DNA of 64,000 nucleotides from Lucinisca nassula (GCA_963580285.1 OY757015.1:129329688-129393687), one strand, 5' to 3'; shown: positions 11,362 to 23,300, numbered from the stretch's first letter. Notes: generated by a model not told the origin, from the letters alone. Translations and numbers: made by a program.

Positions 11362-11625
11362 ATGACAAGCATTTTCCCATAGTAAGTCTATGGGACCTTG
11401 TGGTTGCCATAGGAACCAAAGTTTTAGAGCGATTTCAAAAAAAAGTTTATGTCATCAATGCCCCACCAGAGGCATACTACAGGTGAGAAATGATTGAGAT
11501 CAGCCTGCAGGATACAGAGATATAGCTGCTCAAAAGTGTGGACGGACGGACGGACGGACGACGGACGACGGACGACCCACTATACTATAAGCTCCCCTGG
11601 AGCCTTCGGCCCAGGTGAGCTAAAA
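11362..11625 (+). mobile_element. right end of satellite-bearing element, copy 1
   Basis: This starts at CATTTTCCCATAGTAAGTC, passes a (GACG)n tract and ends in ATAAGCTCCCCTGGAGCC then CAGGTGAGCTAAAA. Near-identical copies are at 12092-12345 and 22575-22818, and a shortened one at 19677-19745. The CAGGTGAGCT end is the complement of the CTCACCTGAG found near left ends (13340 and 33648). Confidence 0.75.
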
Positions 11626-12091
11626 ATCAGCATTTTCAGCAATCAAAGGGACGTTACTCTATGATTAAAGGGCCGACTTGGTCGGTTTTCGAACTCATCC
11701 GAGATTTTATCCACAGCCACCTTACATATAAGTTTCAGAAAGATCCGATCAAAACTGAAGGGGCTACGGTGATGACAAGGTCAAAAATCGGCATTTTCAG
11801 CAATCAAAGGGACGTAACTCTATGATAAATTGGCGGACTTGGCCGGTTTTCGAACTCATCCGAGGTTTTATCCCCAGCCACATTACATATAAGTTTCAGA
11901 AAGATCCGATCAAAACTGAAGGGGCTACGGTGATGACAAGGTCGAAAATGGGCATTTTCAGCAATCAAAGGGACGTAACTCTATGATAAATGGGCAGACT
12001 TGGCAGGTTTTCGAATCTGAGTTTTAATCCCCAGTCACCTTACATATAAGTTTCAGAAAGATCCGATCAAAACTGAAGGCGCTACGGTGAT

Positions 12092-12345
12092 GACAAGCAT
12101 TTTCCCATAGTAAGTCTATGGGACCTTGTGGTTGCCATAGGAACCAAAGTTTTAGAGCGATTTCAAAAAAAAGTTTATGTCATCAATGCCCCACCAGAGG
12201 CATGCTACAGGTGAGAAATGATTGAGATCAGCCTGCAGGATACAGAGATATAGCTGTTCAAAAGTGTGGACGGACGGACGACGGACGACGGATGACCCCC
12301 TATACTATAAGCTCCCCTGGAGCCTTCGGCCCAGGTGAGCTAAAA
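12092..12345 (+). mobile_element. right end of satellite-bearing element, copy 2
   Basis: Nearly identical to 11362-11625, with a shorter GACG tract. It is followed at once by a satellite unit (AAAAATTGACATATTCAGC), so the terminus is fused head-to-tail to the next array. Confidence 0.75.
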
Positions 12346-13305
12346 ATTGACATATTCAGCAATCAAAGGAACATAACTCTATGAAAAATGGGCCGACTTG
12401 GCCGGTTTTTGAACTCATTCAAGATTTTATCCATAGCCACTATACTTATAAGTTTCAGAAAGATCGGATCAAAACAGAAGGGGCTACGTTGATGACAAGG
12501 TAAAGAATCAGCATTTTCAGCAATCAAAGGGAGGTAACTCTATGATAAATGGGCAGACTTGGCCGGTATTGGAACTCATCCGAGGTTTTATCCCTAGCCA
12601 CCTTACATAAGTTTCAGAAAGATTCAATCAAAACTGAAAGGGCTACGGTGATGACAAGGTCAAAAATTGGCATTTTCAGCAATCAAAGAGACGTTACGAT
12701 ATGATAAATGGGCCATCTTGGCCGGTATTCGAACTCATCCGAGGTTTTATCCCCAGCCACCTTACATATAAGTTTAAGCAAGATCCGATTAAAACTGAAG
12801 CAGCTACAGTGATGACAAGGCCAAAAAAAGGCATTTTCAGCAATCAAAGGGACCTTACTCTATGATAAATAGGTCGACTTGGCCTGTATTCGAACTCATC
12901 TGAGGTTTTATCCCCAGCCACCTTACATATAAGTTTCAGAAAGATTCGACCAAAACTGAAGGGGCTACAGTGACTACAAGGTCAAAAATCGACATTTTCA
13001 GCAATCAAAGGGGATTTAACTCTATGATAAATTGGTCGACTTGGCCGGTTTCGAACTCATCCAAATTTTTTTCCCCGGCCACCTTATATATAAGTTTCAG
13101 AAAAATCTGATCAAAACTGAAGGGGCTACGGTGATGACAAGGTCAAAAATCAACATTTTCAGCAATCAAAGGGACGTTACTCTATGATAAATGGGCCGAC
13201 TTGGCCAGTTTTCGAACTCATCTGAGGTTTTACCCCCGGCCACTATACATATGTTTCAGAAACATTTAATCAAAACTAAAGGGGCTCAGGTGATGACAAG
13301 GTAAA

Positions 13306-13345
13306 ACAAGAGGACCAAGCTGGTCCTGTATCGCTCACCTGAGCT
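13306..13345 (+). mobile_element. left terminus of a satellite-bearing element
   Basis: ACAAGAGGACCAAGCTGGTCCT is a small hairpin followed by GTATCGCTCACCTGAGC. The same ACAAGAGG(hairpin)...CTCACC pattern begins the complete elements at 33613 and 36651. Confidence 0.65.
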
Positions 13346-13546
13346 AACCGATTCAAAGTTTCAGGAAGTGCCAACCTTTACTGAAGGATTTATGGGAGGA
13401 CATGGTGATGACCGGGTAGGATTTTCTGCAAATCAAGTAGAATGTAACTAAATGATAAATAGGCTGACCTCACTGGTTTTCAAACTCATTCAAGCTTTTA
13501 TTCCTGACTTGCTAAGAAGATCCAATATAAACTGAAGTGGCTATGG

Positions 13547-13580
<34 letters not shown>

Positions 13581-14063
13581 GAATCTGTAAATTTTATTCT
13601 CTTTTCTGCCTGTTACAATCACCTCCTTAGGTCCAGGACACATCTAAGAAGGTTCTCCAGTAGATTCATTCCACATACCCCAACTACACTTCTTTCAATC
13701 ATGTATACTACCCATTCATTTTCTACTGCCCTGACAGTCTGGAGCCTGCCAACATGCATAAATACAATATTTTCATAAAGTTAGCCAATGAAATTGTTTA
13801 TGTGGTAGTACACCTTTCAAGCACGGCACATGTAATTTTTTGTAAATTCAACACATGTTTTGTCCTTATATAAGTTCCTACCATAATTGTAGGACTGCAT
13901 CATAGTGCAGTAGGGTTCACCTTGCAGTCCTGTGAGTGACCAATGGCACAACATAGCATTAACCCTTCTCTTGCTGAATATTCATTTAAGCCACACCCAT
14001 TTATGTCTATCAACCAATCAAATTACTTGATGTCATTTTTTGCTACAAATTCATAAACTGAAA

Positions 14064-14132
14064 GCCAAACAGTGTAGATCCTGATCAGATGGCTTCTTCA
14101 GAAGCCATCTGATCTGGATCTGCACTGTTTGC
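14064..14132. repeat. ~69-bp palindromic hairpin (GCAAACAGTG family)
   Basis: The arms begin CCAAACAGTGTAGATCCTGA and end in the complement, meeting at TGGCTTC-TTCAGAAGCCA. The same outer words with variable centres occur at 24327, 37776 and 45295, with half-copies near 36554, 41050, 49300, 50090 and 50255. This copy lies in the LINE 3' untranslated region. Confidence 0.8.
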
Positions 14133-14314
14133 AAAGATAGGGGTTGTCGTGAACAGCAAGATAAGGGTTAACATTTTGACAAATACATATTACATAAAGT
14201 GTATATTTTACAGACTCCAATTTAAAAACCTGCCTGGCAGTCCCTTCAACTGAAATCCATTGACTGGGGGTTATTACAATGATGTATATGATATATATAT
14301 AATGTGTGTAGTAT

Positions 14315-17300
14315 TTATAAAATGCTGTTTATTAATTTTGTGTATGGGCTCCATTCTTTATTAAATCTTTCATCTTCTTTGTTAGAAAATGCTATCTCCT
14401 TGTGAACTTTATACATTACTTTTAGTTTTTTCTTGAACACATTGACATACAACTTTTGATTTTGACATCTAGCTAGATAGATATAATACTTTGCATATAG
14501 TAAAATAAAATTCATGATATTATCTACTTTTTGTTCCCTTTGCAAGCCAAAGATGAAGTGTTTTTCAGTAATAAAGCATTGTATGTTGAATGCATTCAGC
14601 CACTGAATTATTTCCATAATAAAGTGTTGAGTTTTGGGACATTTCCACAGTAGATGTACAATGGTTTCATGCTCTGATTGGCAAAGGGTACAGAGTGTGT
14701 CCTCCCTAAGTTTCATTTTGTTCAGTAGTTTGTTTGTTACTAATATATTGTGATTGATGCTGATTTGATACCACAGCAAAGCTGGATACTTTGTAATTTT
14801 AAATGGGAATGTATATATATTTTTCCAATCTTCGGGTATAAATTTGTAGATCTTATTCCAAGTTGCCTGTCCTGTGGGTATACTATTATTTTGATTCAGT
14901 AGATTATACATTTCCTTACTTCCTTTGTGTTGCTGTAGCAGGACAGAAATATGAGAAGGGATGTAAGGTGATGACTCTTTTTGAGTAATTTGAACTTCAG
15001 TATGTTTGAGATATTTTTTTATCGCTCTAATACAACCATTATATTCCAGAAAATTTGTTCTTATACCTGTTTTCTGTATGAAGATGTGCTCACTGAAAAA
15101 GAATCCATTGTCATCGACAAGGTCATTGATGTATCTGACACCTCTCTTAAACCAATGATTGTGAAATATATATTTTCCATCAACTTTTATATTTTGGTTG
15201 TAATGTATTGGGCTTTTTAATATTGTTTCACCAGTTGGCACAATTTTCTTATTTATCTTTATTACTGCTTCTAAAACATCTTTCCAAAACTGGTTTTCTA
15301 GTGTTCCTATTAATTTTTCTAAAAACATAGTATTACACCCCGTAAGTTTATCAATGTCTACATGTGATTTTATAATTGTCTGCCATTTACTATCTGTGAT
15401 TAATAATCTTCTAATCCAAGTGGATTTCAGAGCTTCAATGAAAGCCTTAAGATTGATCATTTTTAATCCACCATCACAATATTCTTTAAGTACTGTAGAT
15501 TCTTTGATTTTGCTTGTTTTATTATTCCACAAGAAGTTATACATAATCTTATTAATTAGCTCAATTATGTTTTCGCTAGGGTTCGGCAACATTATGAATA
15601 AGTGGTTGAAGGCAGAGATCATAAATGTTTTGATAACTGTTATTTTACCTAATGGTGTCAGTGATCGTCTTTGCCATTGTTTTGCTACGTTTTTAAGTTG
15701 CTGTATTTTTGTGTTGTAGTTTGCTGCTTCCATCTTTTCCAAATCTACATTAAAAATAATACCCAATATTTTAAATTTCTTACATCCCCATGTCAATTTC
15801 CATTTAGTTTTTATTGCTTCTATGCTATATTTTTTGGAGCCTAACCAAACAACTTGAGTCTTCTCAAAATTTATTCTTAGGCCTGATATGTTTGCGAATC
15901 TCTCTAATTCATTTAGGACATTTTCAAGTGAACTGTGTGAGCCATCTAAAAATATAGATGTGTCATCTGCGAATTGTGAAATCTTAAACTCTGTGTCATT
16001 TATATAAATACCTTTAATTTTTTTATTTTGCCTAATAACTGAAGACAGAAATTCTGCACATATAATGAAGAGGTAAGGAGACAGTGGGTCCCCTTGCCGG
16101 CAGCCACGCCCAATACTGAAAAAGGAAGATAAATAACCACACTGAATGACTGCAGATGTTATGTTCTTATATAATGTTTGCACCCAATGTATCAAGGACT
16201 GGCTGAAATTAAGGAACTTTAGTGCTTTCTCAATAAATGACCATGACAGGGAATCAAAAGCTTTCTCAAAATCTATTAGCAGTAAGAGTCCTGGAATATT
16301 ATTATGTTCTGTGTAAGCCATTATATCATATATCAGTCGTGTATTTTCGCCAATGTACCTTCCTTTAATAAAGCCTGTTTGATCTTTATCTATCACTTTG
16401 TTGATAACTTCTTTGATTCTATTAGCTATTGCTCCTGATGCTATTTTATATATAGTATCTAATAATGTTAACGGCCTCCAATTTTTTAGAAACTGTTTAG
16501 GTTTGTTTTCTTTTGGAATGCATGTTATAATACCCTGGCGTTGGCATATTGACAGTTCTCCATTTTCATATCCTAGATTTAGTGACCTCAGTACAAATTG
16601 CCCAATTTGTCTCCAAAATACTTTGAAAAATTCTGCTGAAAAGCCACTTATCCCTGGGCTTTTATTTTGCTTCATATTATTCAGTGATTCTGATATCTCC
16701 TTAAATGTTAAGGGGCCATCTAATCTTACAGATTCTTGGTCTGAAAGTTTAACCATATTTGTATCTTTCATATATTGTTCTATACTTATATTTTCTAATA
16801 TATCATCCTTGTTTTCATATAAGCTTTTATAAAAATATTCTGTTTCCTTAAGTATTTCTGCTTGCTCTGTTATAACTGACCCATCCTCTTTTTCAATTTT
16901 TCCTATTATCTTAGACACATAATTATGTTTTTCTAATCCGCAGAAATATTTTGTCGGTTTTTCGCCCTGATCAATATACTGGGCTTTTGATCTAATCATA
17001 TATCCCTTAAGCTTATCATTTCGTATGTCATAAAGTTCAGTTTTGAGATTTTCAAGAAGTTCCATGTCCTGTGAACTATTTTCGAGCAATTTGATCTTTT
17101 CTATTAATTCTTTTTCGCGTTTATTTTTCTGTTTTGTTTTATAGCTAGAGAAGGATATGGATTCTCCCCTTATTTCTAATAATAATGTGTCTAAAAATAG
17201 CTGGTCATTTATAGTAAACTGTAACTCATCATTAGGAACTCTATGTAATTCATCTAAGTTATAAACAGGAAGGGCATATTGTTGCTTTATTTGAAATATT

Positions 17301-18145
17301 TTCTTGTTTATGCATTCTAAGTAGGCTGGGTCACTTAGTAAGGAATTATTGTGCTTCCAGTATGATCTTCCTTGACTAAAGTTTGTCAAATTAAGCTCTA
17401 GGATTATAATGGAATGATCAGATCTGTAACTGGACTCTATGGTGGACTTTTTAACATACTGCATCAGGGTTTCTGTAATTAAATAGAAGTCTAGCCGTGC
17501 TTGTTTACAGGGGCTTTTTTTCCTCCATGAAAATTTTTTTTGCAAAGGATGAGTTTCCCTAAAGGGATCAAGAAGATACTTTGCATCAATCATTTCCAGC
17601 ACCTTGTCCCGAGCCTTGGAATTATTAACTGTTTTGTAATTATAATAGTCTAGCTCCGGGTCAAGGACACAGTTATAATCTCCACATAGAATTACCTCCT
17701 TATTACCTATGTCATCAATTAGGTTTGAAATGTTATCAAAAAAGTCTGGACTGTCTACATTTGGTCCATATAAGTTAACTAGAGTTAATCTTTGATTAAA
17801 AACAGTCATATCTACTACTATATAGTTTCCATTTTCATCCAATATATTTTTGTGTATTTTACAGTCTACGTCTTTTCCAAAGAATATTGCTACCCCTCTT
17901 GCATTTGATCTGTAGTTACTAAATATACAGTTACTATTACCCCATTGTTCTATGATATTAGTTTCATTTTCTGCAACAAAATGTGTATCTTGTAAGCAAT
18001 AAATATGGCTTCTTGTGTCCTTCAAATAATCAAAAACATCTATTCGTTTCTGTAAACCTTGTAGGCCTTGAGTGTTATATGATAGTACTCGCAGTTCAAC
18101 CATTGTTAATATGCTGGTATGTCTGTTGTGTTTTGCAATAAACAT
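14315..18145 (-). CDS. LINE ORF2: AP-type endonuclease, reverse transcriptase
   Basis: An uninterrupted 1276-residue frame. The N-terminal ~250 residues are an endonuclease/exonuclease/phosphatase domain: LSYNTQG (residue ~21), LQDTH, CGDYN (~157), RLDFYL and SDHSII (~242). The reverse transcriptase follows, with NWRPLTLLD (~557), LLIDFEKAFDS (~627), CRQGDPLSPYLF (~683) and catalytic QFADD (~725). A Cys-rich knuckle, CTLCQSEHETIVHLLWKC, lies near residue 1150. The order fits L1/Tx1-clade ORF2; the clade is my inference from motif style. The real start may be Met15, just before the endonuclease. With no stops or frameshifts and intact catalytic motifs, the copy looks young. It makes cDNA at a nicked target and inserted into the surrounding satellite. 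Plus-strand frames across it are shadows. Confidence 0.93.
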   Translation of the reverse strand: MFIAKHNRHTSILTMVELRVLSYNTQGLQGLQKRIDVFDYLKDTRSHIYCLQDTHFVAENETNIIEQWGNSNCIFSNYRSNARGVAIFFGKDVDCKIHKNILDENGNYIVVDMTVFNQRLTLVNLYGPNVDSPDFFDNISNLIDDIGNKEVILCGDYNCVLDPELDYYNYKTVNNSKARDKVLEMIDAKYLLDPFRETHPLQKKFSWRKKSPCKQARLDFYLITETLMQYVKKSTIESSYRSDHSIIILELNLTNFSQGRSYWKHNNSLLSDPAYLECINKKIFQIKQQYALPVYNLDELHRVPNDELQFTINDQLFLDTLLLEIRGESISFSSYKTKQKNKREKELIEKIKLLENSSQDMELLENLKTELYDIRNDKLKGYMIRSKAQYIDQGEKPTKYFCGLEKHNYVSKIIGKIEKEDGSVITEQAEILKETEYFYKSLYENKDDILENISIEQYMKDTNMVKLSDQESVRLDGPLTFKEISESLNNMKQNKSPGISGFSAEFFKVFWRQIGQFVLRSLNLGYENGELSICQRQGIITCIPKENKPKQFLKNWRPLTLLDTIYKIASGAIANRIKEVINKVIDKDQTGFIKGRYIGENTRLIYDIMAYTEHNNIPGLLLLIDFEKAFDSLSWSFIEKALKFLNFSQSLIHWVQTLYKNITSAVIQCGYLSSFFSIGRGCRQGDPLSPYLFIICAEFLSSVIRQNKKIKGIYINDTEFKISQFADDTSIFLDGSHSSLENVLNELERFANISGLRINFEKTQVVWLGSKKYSIEAIKTKWKLTWGCKKFKILGIIFNVDLEKMEAANYNTKIQQLKNVAKQWQRRSLTPLGKITVIKTFMISAFNHLFIMLPNPSENIIELINKIMYNFLWNNKTSKIKESTVLKEYCDGGLKMINLKAFIEALKSTWIRRLLITDSKWQTIIKSHVDIDKLTGCNTMFLEKLIGTLENQFWKDVLEAVIKINKKIVPTGETILKSPIHYNQNIKVDGKYIFHNHWFKRGVRYINDLVDDNGFFFSEHIFIQKTGIRTNFLEYNGCIRAIKKYLKHTEVQITQKESSPYIPSHISVLLQQHKGSKEMYNLLNQNNSIPTGQATWNKIYKFIPEDWKNIYTFPFKITKYPALLWYQISINHNILVTNKLLNKMKLREDTLCTLCQSEHETIVHLLWKCPKTQHFIMEIIQWLNAFNIQCFITEKHFIFGLQREQKVDNIMNFILLYAKYYIYLARCQNQKLYVNVFKKKLKVMYKVHKEIAFSNKEDERFNKEWSPYTKLINSIL

Positions 18146-18611
18146 AAGATGTAAGGGCTGCCAGGCTGGTTTTTATAACAAGTAACAAAGGAAAAGAAGA
18201 ATAAAGAAACATAAAAACTAACAGAGGTGATACAATCTTGCATTTGTGCTAAATCTTAATTTCAATATTTTTCTATGGTCAAAAAGAAAAGAAAAAGACA
18301 CAGCTGAGGCTTCTAGAGGGTGGATTAAGTAAATTTTAAACAAATTTGACCTAGTGACCTAGTTTTTTATCTAATATGGTTCATATTCCAACTTGATTGA
18401 AGTATCATCAAGTCAAGAGAACTACTTTGGTTTCATGAGGATTGGGGGAAACATGAGCCTTTAGGGTGTGAACAAGGATATAAAAAAACTTTGCTCTGGC
18501 GACCTGGGCCCAGTTGTTCAAAGCTGTCTACATCCTTAGTTAACGTATCATTAAAACTTTGATCATTTATTATGGAAAAACATGCTTATATTCTTGCTGA
18601 AAAAAAAAAAA

Positions 18612-20060
18612 TGGCTATGGTGATGACAAGTTCAAAAATAAGCAATTAACTGCTGCAATCAAAGGGATGTTACTCTGTGATAAATAGGCAAAGCTCATGA
18701 GTTTTCAAACTCCTCCGAGCTTTTCTGCCTGACTTACTTAATTGTAAGTTTTATGAAGATCCAATCAAAACTGAAGGGGCAGCAGTGATGACAAGGTCGA
18801 AAAATAGGCATTTTCAGCAATCAAAGGCACGTAACTCTATGATAAATGTGCCGACTTGGACGGTATCCGAAATCATTCGAGGTTTTATCTCCAGCCACCT
18901 TACATATAAGTTTCAGAAAAATCTTATCAAAACTGAAGGGGCTACGGTGATGACAAGGTCAAAATTTGGCATTTTCAGCAATCAAAGGGACGTTACTCTA
19001 TGATAAATAGGCCGACTTGGCCAGTTTACGAACTCATCCAAGGTTTTATCCCCAGCCACCTTACATATAAGTTTCAGAAAGATCCGATCAATACTTAAGG
19101 GGCTACGGTGATGACAAGGTCAAAAATCAACATTTTCAGCCACCAAAGGGACATAACTCTTTGATAAATGGGCTGACTTGGCCGGTTTTCAAACTCATCC
19201 GAGATTTTATCCCCAGCCTTCTTACATATAAGTTTCAGAAAGATCCAATCAAAACTGAAGGTGCTATGGTGAAGACAAGGTAAAAAATCAACATTTTCAG
19301 CAATCAAAGGGACGTAAATCTATGATAAATGGGCCACCTTGGCCGGTATTAGAACTCATCTGAAGTTTTATCCCCAGCCACCTAACATATAAGTTTCAAA
19401 AAGATCCGATCAAAACTGAAGGGCCTATGGGGATGACAATGTCAAAAATCAACATTTTCAGCCATAAAAGGGACATAGCTATATGTTATTTGGCCGACTT
19501 GGCTGGTTTTCAAACTCATCCGAGGTTTTATCCCCAGCCACCTTACATATAAGTTTCAGAAAGATCCGATCAAAACTGAATGGGCTACGGTGATGACAAG
19601 GTCAAAAATCGATATTTTCAGCAATCAAGGGGACGTAACTCTATGATAAATGGGCCACCTTGGCCGATATTAGAACTTGGACGGACGGACGGAGGACCCA
19701 CTATACTATAAGCTCCCCTGGAGCCTTCGGCCCAGGTGAGCTAAAAATAAGCAATTAACTGCTGCAATCAAAGGGATGTAACTCTATGATAAATAGGCAA
19801 ACCTCACCAGTTTTCAAACTCCTCCGAGCTTTTCTGCCTGACTTATTGTTTGAAAGTTTCATAAAGATCTGATCAAATCTGAAGGGGTAGCAGTGATGAC
19901 AAGGTCGAAGAAAAGCATTTTCAGCCAAGCAGGGGACATAACTCCATGATTAATTGACTGGCATTGCTAGTTTTCAAATTTGTCTGAGCTTTTATCTCTA
20001 ACTTACTAACATATAAATTTCAAGAAGATCCGATGAAAACTGAAGGAGTTATGGTAAAAA
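18612..20060 (+). repeat. 161-bp satellite (family A), block 2
   Basis: Continues block 1 in the same orientation after the LINE. About eight units are present, including a shortened element right end at 19677-19745 (CTATACTATAAGCTCCCC, then CCAGGTGAGCT) fused to the next unit. Short frames across it carry no recognisable product. Confidence 0.9.
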
Positions 20061-21579
20061 AAACAAGAGTTGTCAGAAAACAACATAGCTCCCCTTTGGG
20101 GGCCTAAGATAGATGAGGGCAAGTTATCAAAAAAAAATTTTGTCTGTAAAACAGCCCAATAGACTGCAGCAAATGAAAGAGAACCAAAATGTACCCCTAA
20201 TCATCCTGTTTTCAAGCCTTTCTACTGCAAAAAAAAAAAAAAAATGAAGAAGAAATCTATATTTGATAAAAAAAATTCTACACTCTACCAAGTAATAACA
20301 AGGCATCACAGACGATACAAATCCCCTCGGGCAAGACAAATTAAAAAAAAAGCCTAGCCTAGCATTTGTGTAAAATTACATTATATCCATCAATAAATGT
20401 AGGTACTTAAGAGTGATGACAAAGTTTTTCTAAAAATAGCCACAGTGACCTTGACTTTGAGCCCCAGACCCTGGAAGTTGAACTTCATACCCAACATTTG
20501 TATGACGTTATCTTAAAATCCATCAATAAATCTGGACACTAGAGCAATGACCAAGTTTTTCAAAAAAAATAGCCACAGTGACCTTGACCTTCAGCCCCGG
20601 ACCCGGAAAGTCAAAGTCACTCAAGATATCATCATACCAAACATTTGTGTCAAGGTATATTAAAAATCCATCAATAAATGAAGGTGCAAGAGCGATGACA
20701 AAGTTTTTCTAAAAATAGCCACAGTGACCTTGACCTTCAGCCCCAGACCCTGAAAGTCGAACTCGCTCAAGATATTATCATTGCCAACATTTTTGTGAAG
20801 TTATATTAAAATCCATCCATAAATGTAGGCACTAGAGCGATCACAAAGTTTTTTCTAAAAATAGCCACAGTGACCTTGACCTTCAGCCCCGGAACCTGAA
20901 AGTCGAACTTGCTAGAGATCTCACCATACCCAACATTTGTGTGAAGTTATATTAAAATCCATCAATAAATTAAGGTGCAAGAACGATAACAATGTTTTTT
21001 CTAAAAATAGCCACAGTGACCTTGACCCCGTGACCCTGAAAGTAGTGACCTTGACCTTAGGCCCCAGACCCTGAAAGTCAAAGTCACTCGAGATATCATT
21101 ATACCAAACATTTCAGTGAAGTTATATTAAAATCCATCAATAAATGAAGGCGCTAGAGCGATGACAATGTTTTTCTAAAAATAGCCACAGTGACCTTGAC
21201 CTTGAGCCCCAGACCCCGCTATGTTTTTAAAAAGAAAAAAAAAAAAAAACGTTCCTCCCCCGGGATTTGAACTTGCGCAGCTTGCAGGTAAACTTTAACA
21301 CAGAGAAGTAAGGGAGGTAATACAGAGGAAAATATGAACTTCTCAAAAAGTCCAATTTAAGCCAAAAAACCTGTAAAATGAAGTACAATGATAATGTTAA
21401 ATATTGTTTTTTAGCAATTATTAATTATATATTCAAAATAAAGTTGTAAATCATCACATATAAGAGCTTGCAGGTAAACTTAAACCAAATGCGGACGCCG
21501 ACGCTGACGCCGACGCTGACGCCGGACGCCCGGGGGTATGGCAATAGCTCCCCCTTACTTTCGTAAGGCGAGCTAAAAA
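20061..21579. mobile_element. complete element carrying the 145-bp satellite (family B)
   Basis: The left end is ACAAGAGTTGTCAGAAAACA with AGCTCCCCTTTGGGGG; the right end is AATAGCTCCCCCTTACTTTC then AAGGCGAGCTAAAAA. Between them are five to six units of the 145-bp family (AAAAATAGCCACAGTGACCT near 20440, 20570, 20715, 20862, 21005 and 21178), reversed relative to 2985-3748. Both flanks are the 161-bp satellite, interrupted mid-unit, so this element inserted into the array. A (GACGCC)n-like stretch precedes the right end. No transposase is present. Confidence 0.85.
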
Positions 21580-22820
21580 GGTCAAAAATAAGCTTTTTCA
21601 GCAAAGGAGGGGACATAACTCGATCAGTAATTGACCCAACCCACATCGCTAGTTTTCAAACTCATCCAAGCTTTTAAATCGGACTTACTTGTACATAAGT
21701 TTCAAGAAGAACCGATCAAAACTGAATGGGCTACGGTGATGACAAGGTAAAAAAATCAGCATTTTTAGCAATCTAAGGGATGTAACTCTATGAAAAATGG
21801 TCAGACTTAGCCGGTTTTCAAACTCATCCGAGTTTTTATCCCCAGCCACATTACATGTAAGTTTCAGAAAGTTCTGATCAAAACTGAAGGAGCTACAGTG
21901 ATGACAAGGTCAAATACATGTATTGGCATTTTCAGCAATCAAAGGGACGTACATGTAACTCTATGATAAATGGGCCGACTTGGTCGGTATTCGAACTCAT
22001 CCGAGGTTTTATCTCCAGCCACCTCACATATAAGTTTCAGAAAGGTCCGATCAAAACTCACTTAGGGGCTACGGTGATGACAAGGTAAAAAATTGGCATT
22101 TTCAGCAATCAAAGGGATGTAACTCTATGATAAATGGGCCGACTTGGTTGATTTTCGAACTCATCCGAGTTTATATCGCCAGCCACCTTATACATAAGTT
22201 TCAGAAAAATCTGATCAAAACTGAAGGGGCTACGGTGATGACAAGGTCAAAAATCGACATTTTCAGCAATCAAAGGGACGTAACTCTATGATAAATGGGC
22301 CGACTTGGCCGGGTTTCGAACTCATCCGAGGTTTTATTCCCAGCCACCTTACATATAAGTTTCAGAAAGATTCGATCAAAACTGAAGGGGCTACGGTGAT
22401 GACTAGGTAAAATAGGTAAAAAGTCGGCATTTTCAGCAATCAAAGGGACATAACTCTATGACAAATGGGCCAACTTGGCCGGTTTTCGAACTCGTTCGAG
22501 TTTTTCTCCCCAGCCACCATACATATAAGTTTCAAAAAGATCCGATCAAGACTGAAGGTGCTACGGTGATGACAAGCATTTTCCCATTGTAAGTCTATGG
22601 GATCTGGTGGTTGCCATAAAAACCAAAGTTTTAGAGCGATTTCGAAAAAAAGTTTATGTCATCAATGCCCCACCAGATGCATGCTACAGATGAGAAATGA
22701 TTGAGATCAGCCTCATGTTGCAGAGATATAGCTGCTCAAAAGTGTGGATGGACAACGGACGAAGGAGGACCCACTATACTAAAAGCTCCCCTGGAGCCTT
22801 CGGCCCAGGTGAGCTAAAAA
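21580..22820 (+). repeat. 161-bp satellite (family A), block 3, with right terminus
   Basis: About six further units, then the element right end (22575-22818: CATTTTCCCATTGTAAGTC ... GGCCCAGGTGAGCTAAAAA), after which non-satellite DNA begins. This is therefore the right edge of the whole 13-kb complex. Confidence 0.9.
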
Positions 22821-22824
22821 GGCT

Positions 22825-23300
22825 CTCTGTCCTTCATTCCAGTATGGGTTTCATTTTTTTAGTTCTTTGGAATCATTGATTTCATTGTGGAATTGTGAAA
22901 CTGTCTGGGTGTCTACGATGAGGCCTAAATGGCCAAAACTAGCCAGTTTGGACTAGATAAAACTTGTACAGCCCATCGTTTTCAGTTTTGTGATGTAGTT
23001 CTTGCTTCAAAGGGATTACCTTTCTGCAGAACACTTACCGGGTAACTTCCCCACAGCTGGTGTTAAGGGAGTGTGTGATGGCTGTATAAACTATAACCGT
23101 TAACGTCTCTCTGCTCTTCATCAAAGTGTGGGTTATATTTTCTAGTCCTTTTGGATCATTGGTTCCATATCGGAATTTTGAAAATGTTTGTGGGGTCACC
23201 GATAATGCCTTTTGCCTAATTGGCTGAAACTAGGTAGGATTGGCCAGAAAAAACTTGTACACTCAACAGTATTCAGTTCTGTGATGTAGTACTTGCTTCC
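22825..23300 (+). repeat. two ~280-bp diverged direct repeats
   Basis: Unit 1 (about 22825) and unit 2 (about 23106) share CTCTCTGyyCTTCAT, GGATCATTG, CTGTGATGTAGTWCTTGCTTC and AAACTTGTACA in the same order. No coding function was seen. Confidence 0.6.

Larger units (their letters stand above)
9900..13304 (+). repeat. 161-bp satellite (family A), block 1, with higher-order structure
   Basis: About 20 units with landmarks TACGGTGATGACAAGGTCAA, CATTTTCAGCAATCAAAGGG, CTCTATGATAAATGGGCC and CCAGCCACCTTACATATAAG. The GGTCAAAAATC word recurs near 10080, 10241, 10400, 10562 and 10724, giving about 161 bp. Two embedded copies of an element right end (about 11362-11622 and 12092-12342) terminate in CCTTCGGCCCAGGTGAGCTA and run straight into a new unit, making a ~730-bp higher-order repeat. 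Confidence 0.92.
13551..18611 (-). mobile_element. LINE insertion (Tx1/L1-type) in the 161-bp satellite
   Basis: A 29-base T-run at 13551-13579 (the poly(A) tail of a minus-strand insert) marks the left edge. Both edges carry the 13-bp word TGGCTATGGTGAT (13538-13550 and 18612-18624), which is continuous satellite sequence once the insert is removed. This is a target-primed reverse-transcription signature. The 3' untranslated part, 13580-14314, includes a palindrome at 14064-14132. Only about 466 bp lies 5' of the reading frame, so there is no room for an ORF1 and the copy is probably 5'-truncated. Confidence 0.88.

Noticed and set aside
16398..16832. 144-residue plus-strand frame (also 15354 and 14981)
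   Set aside because: These are shadows of the LINE ORF2 on the opposite strand.
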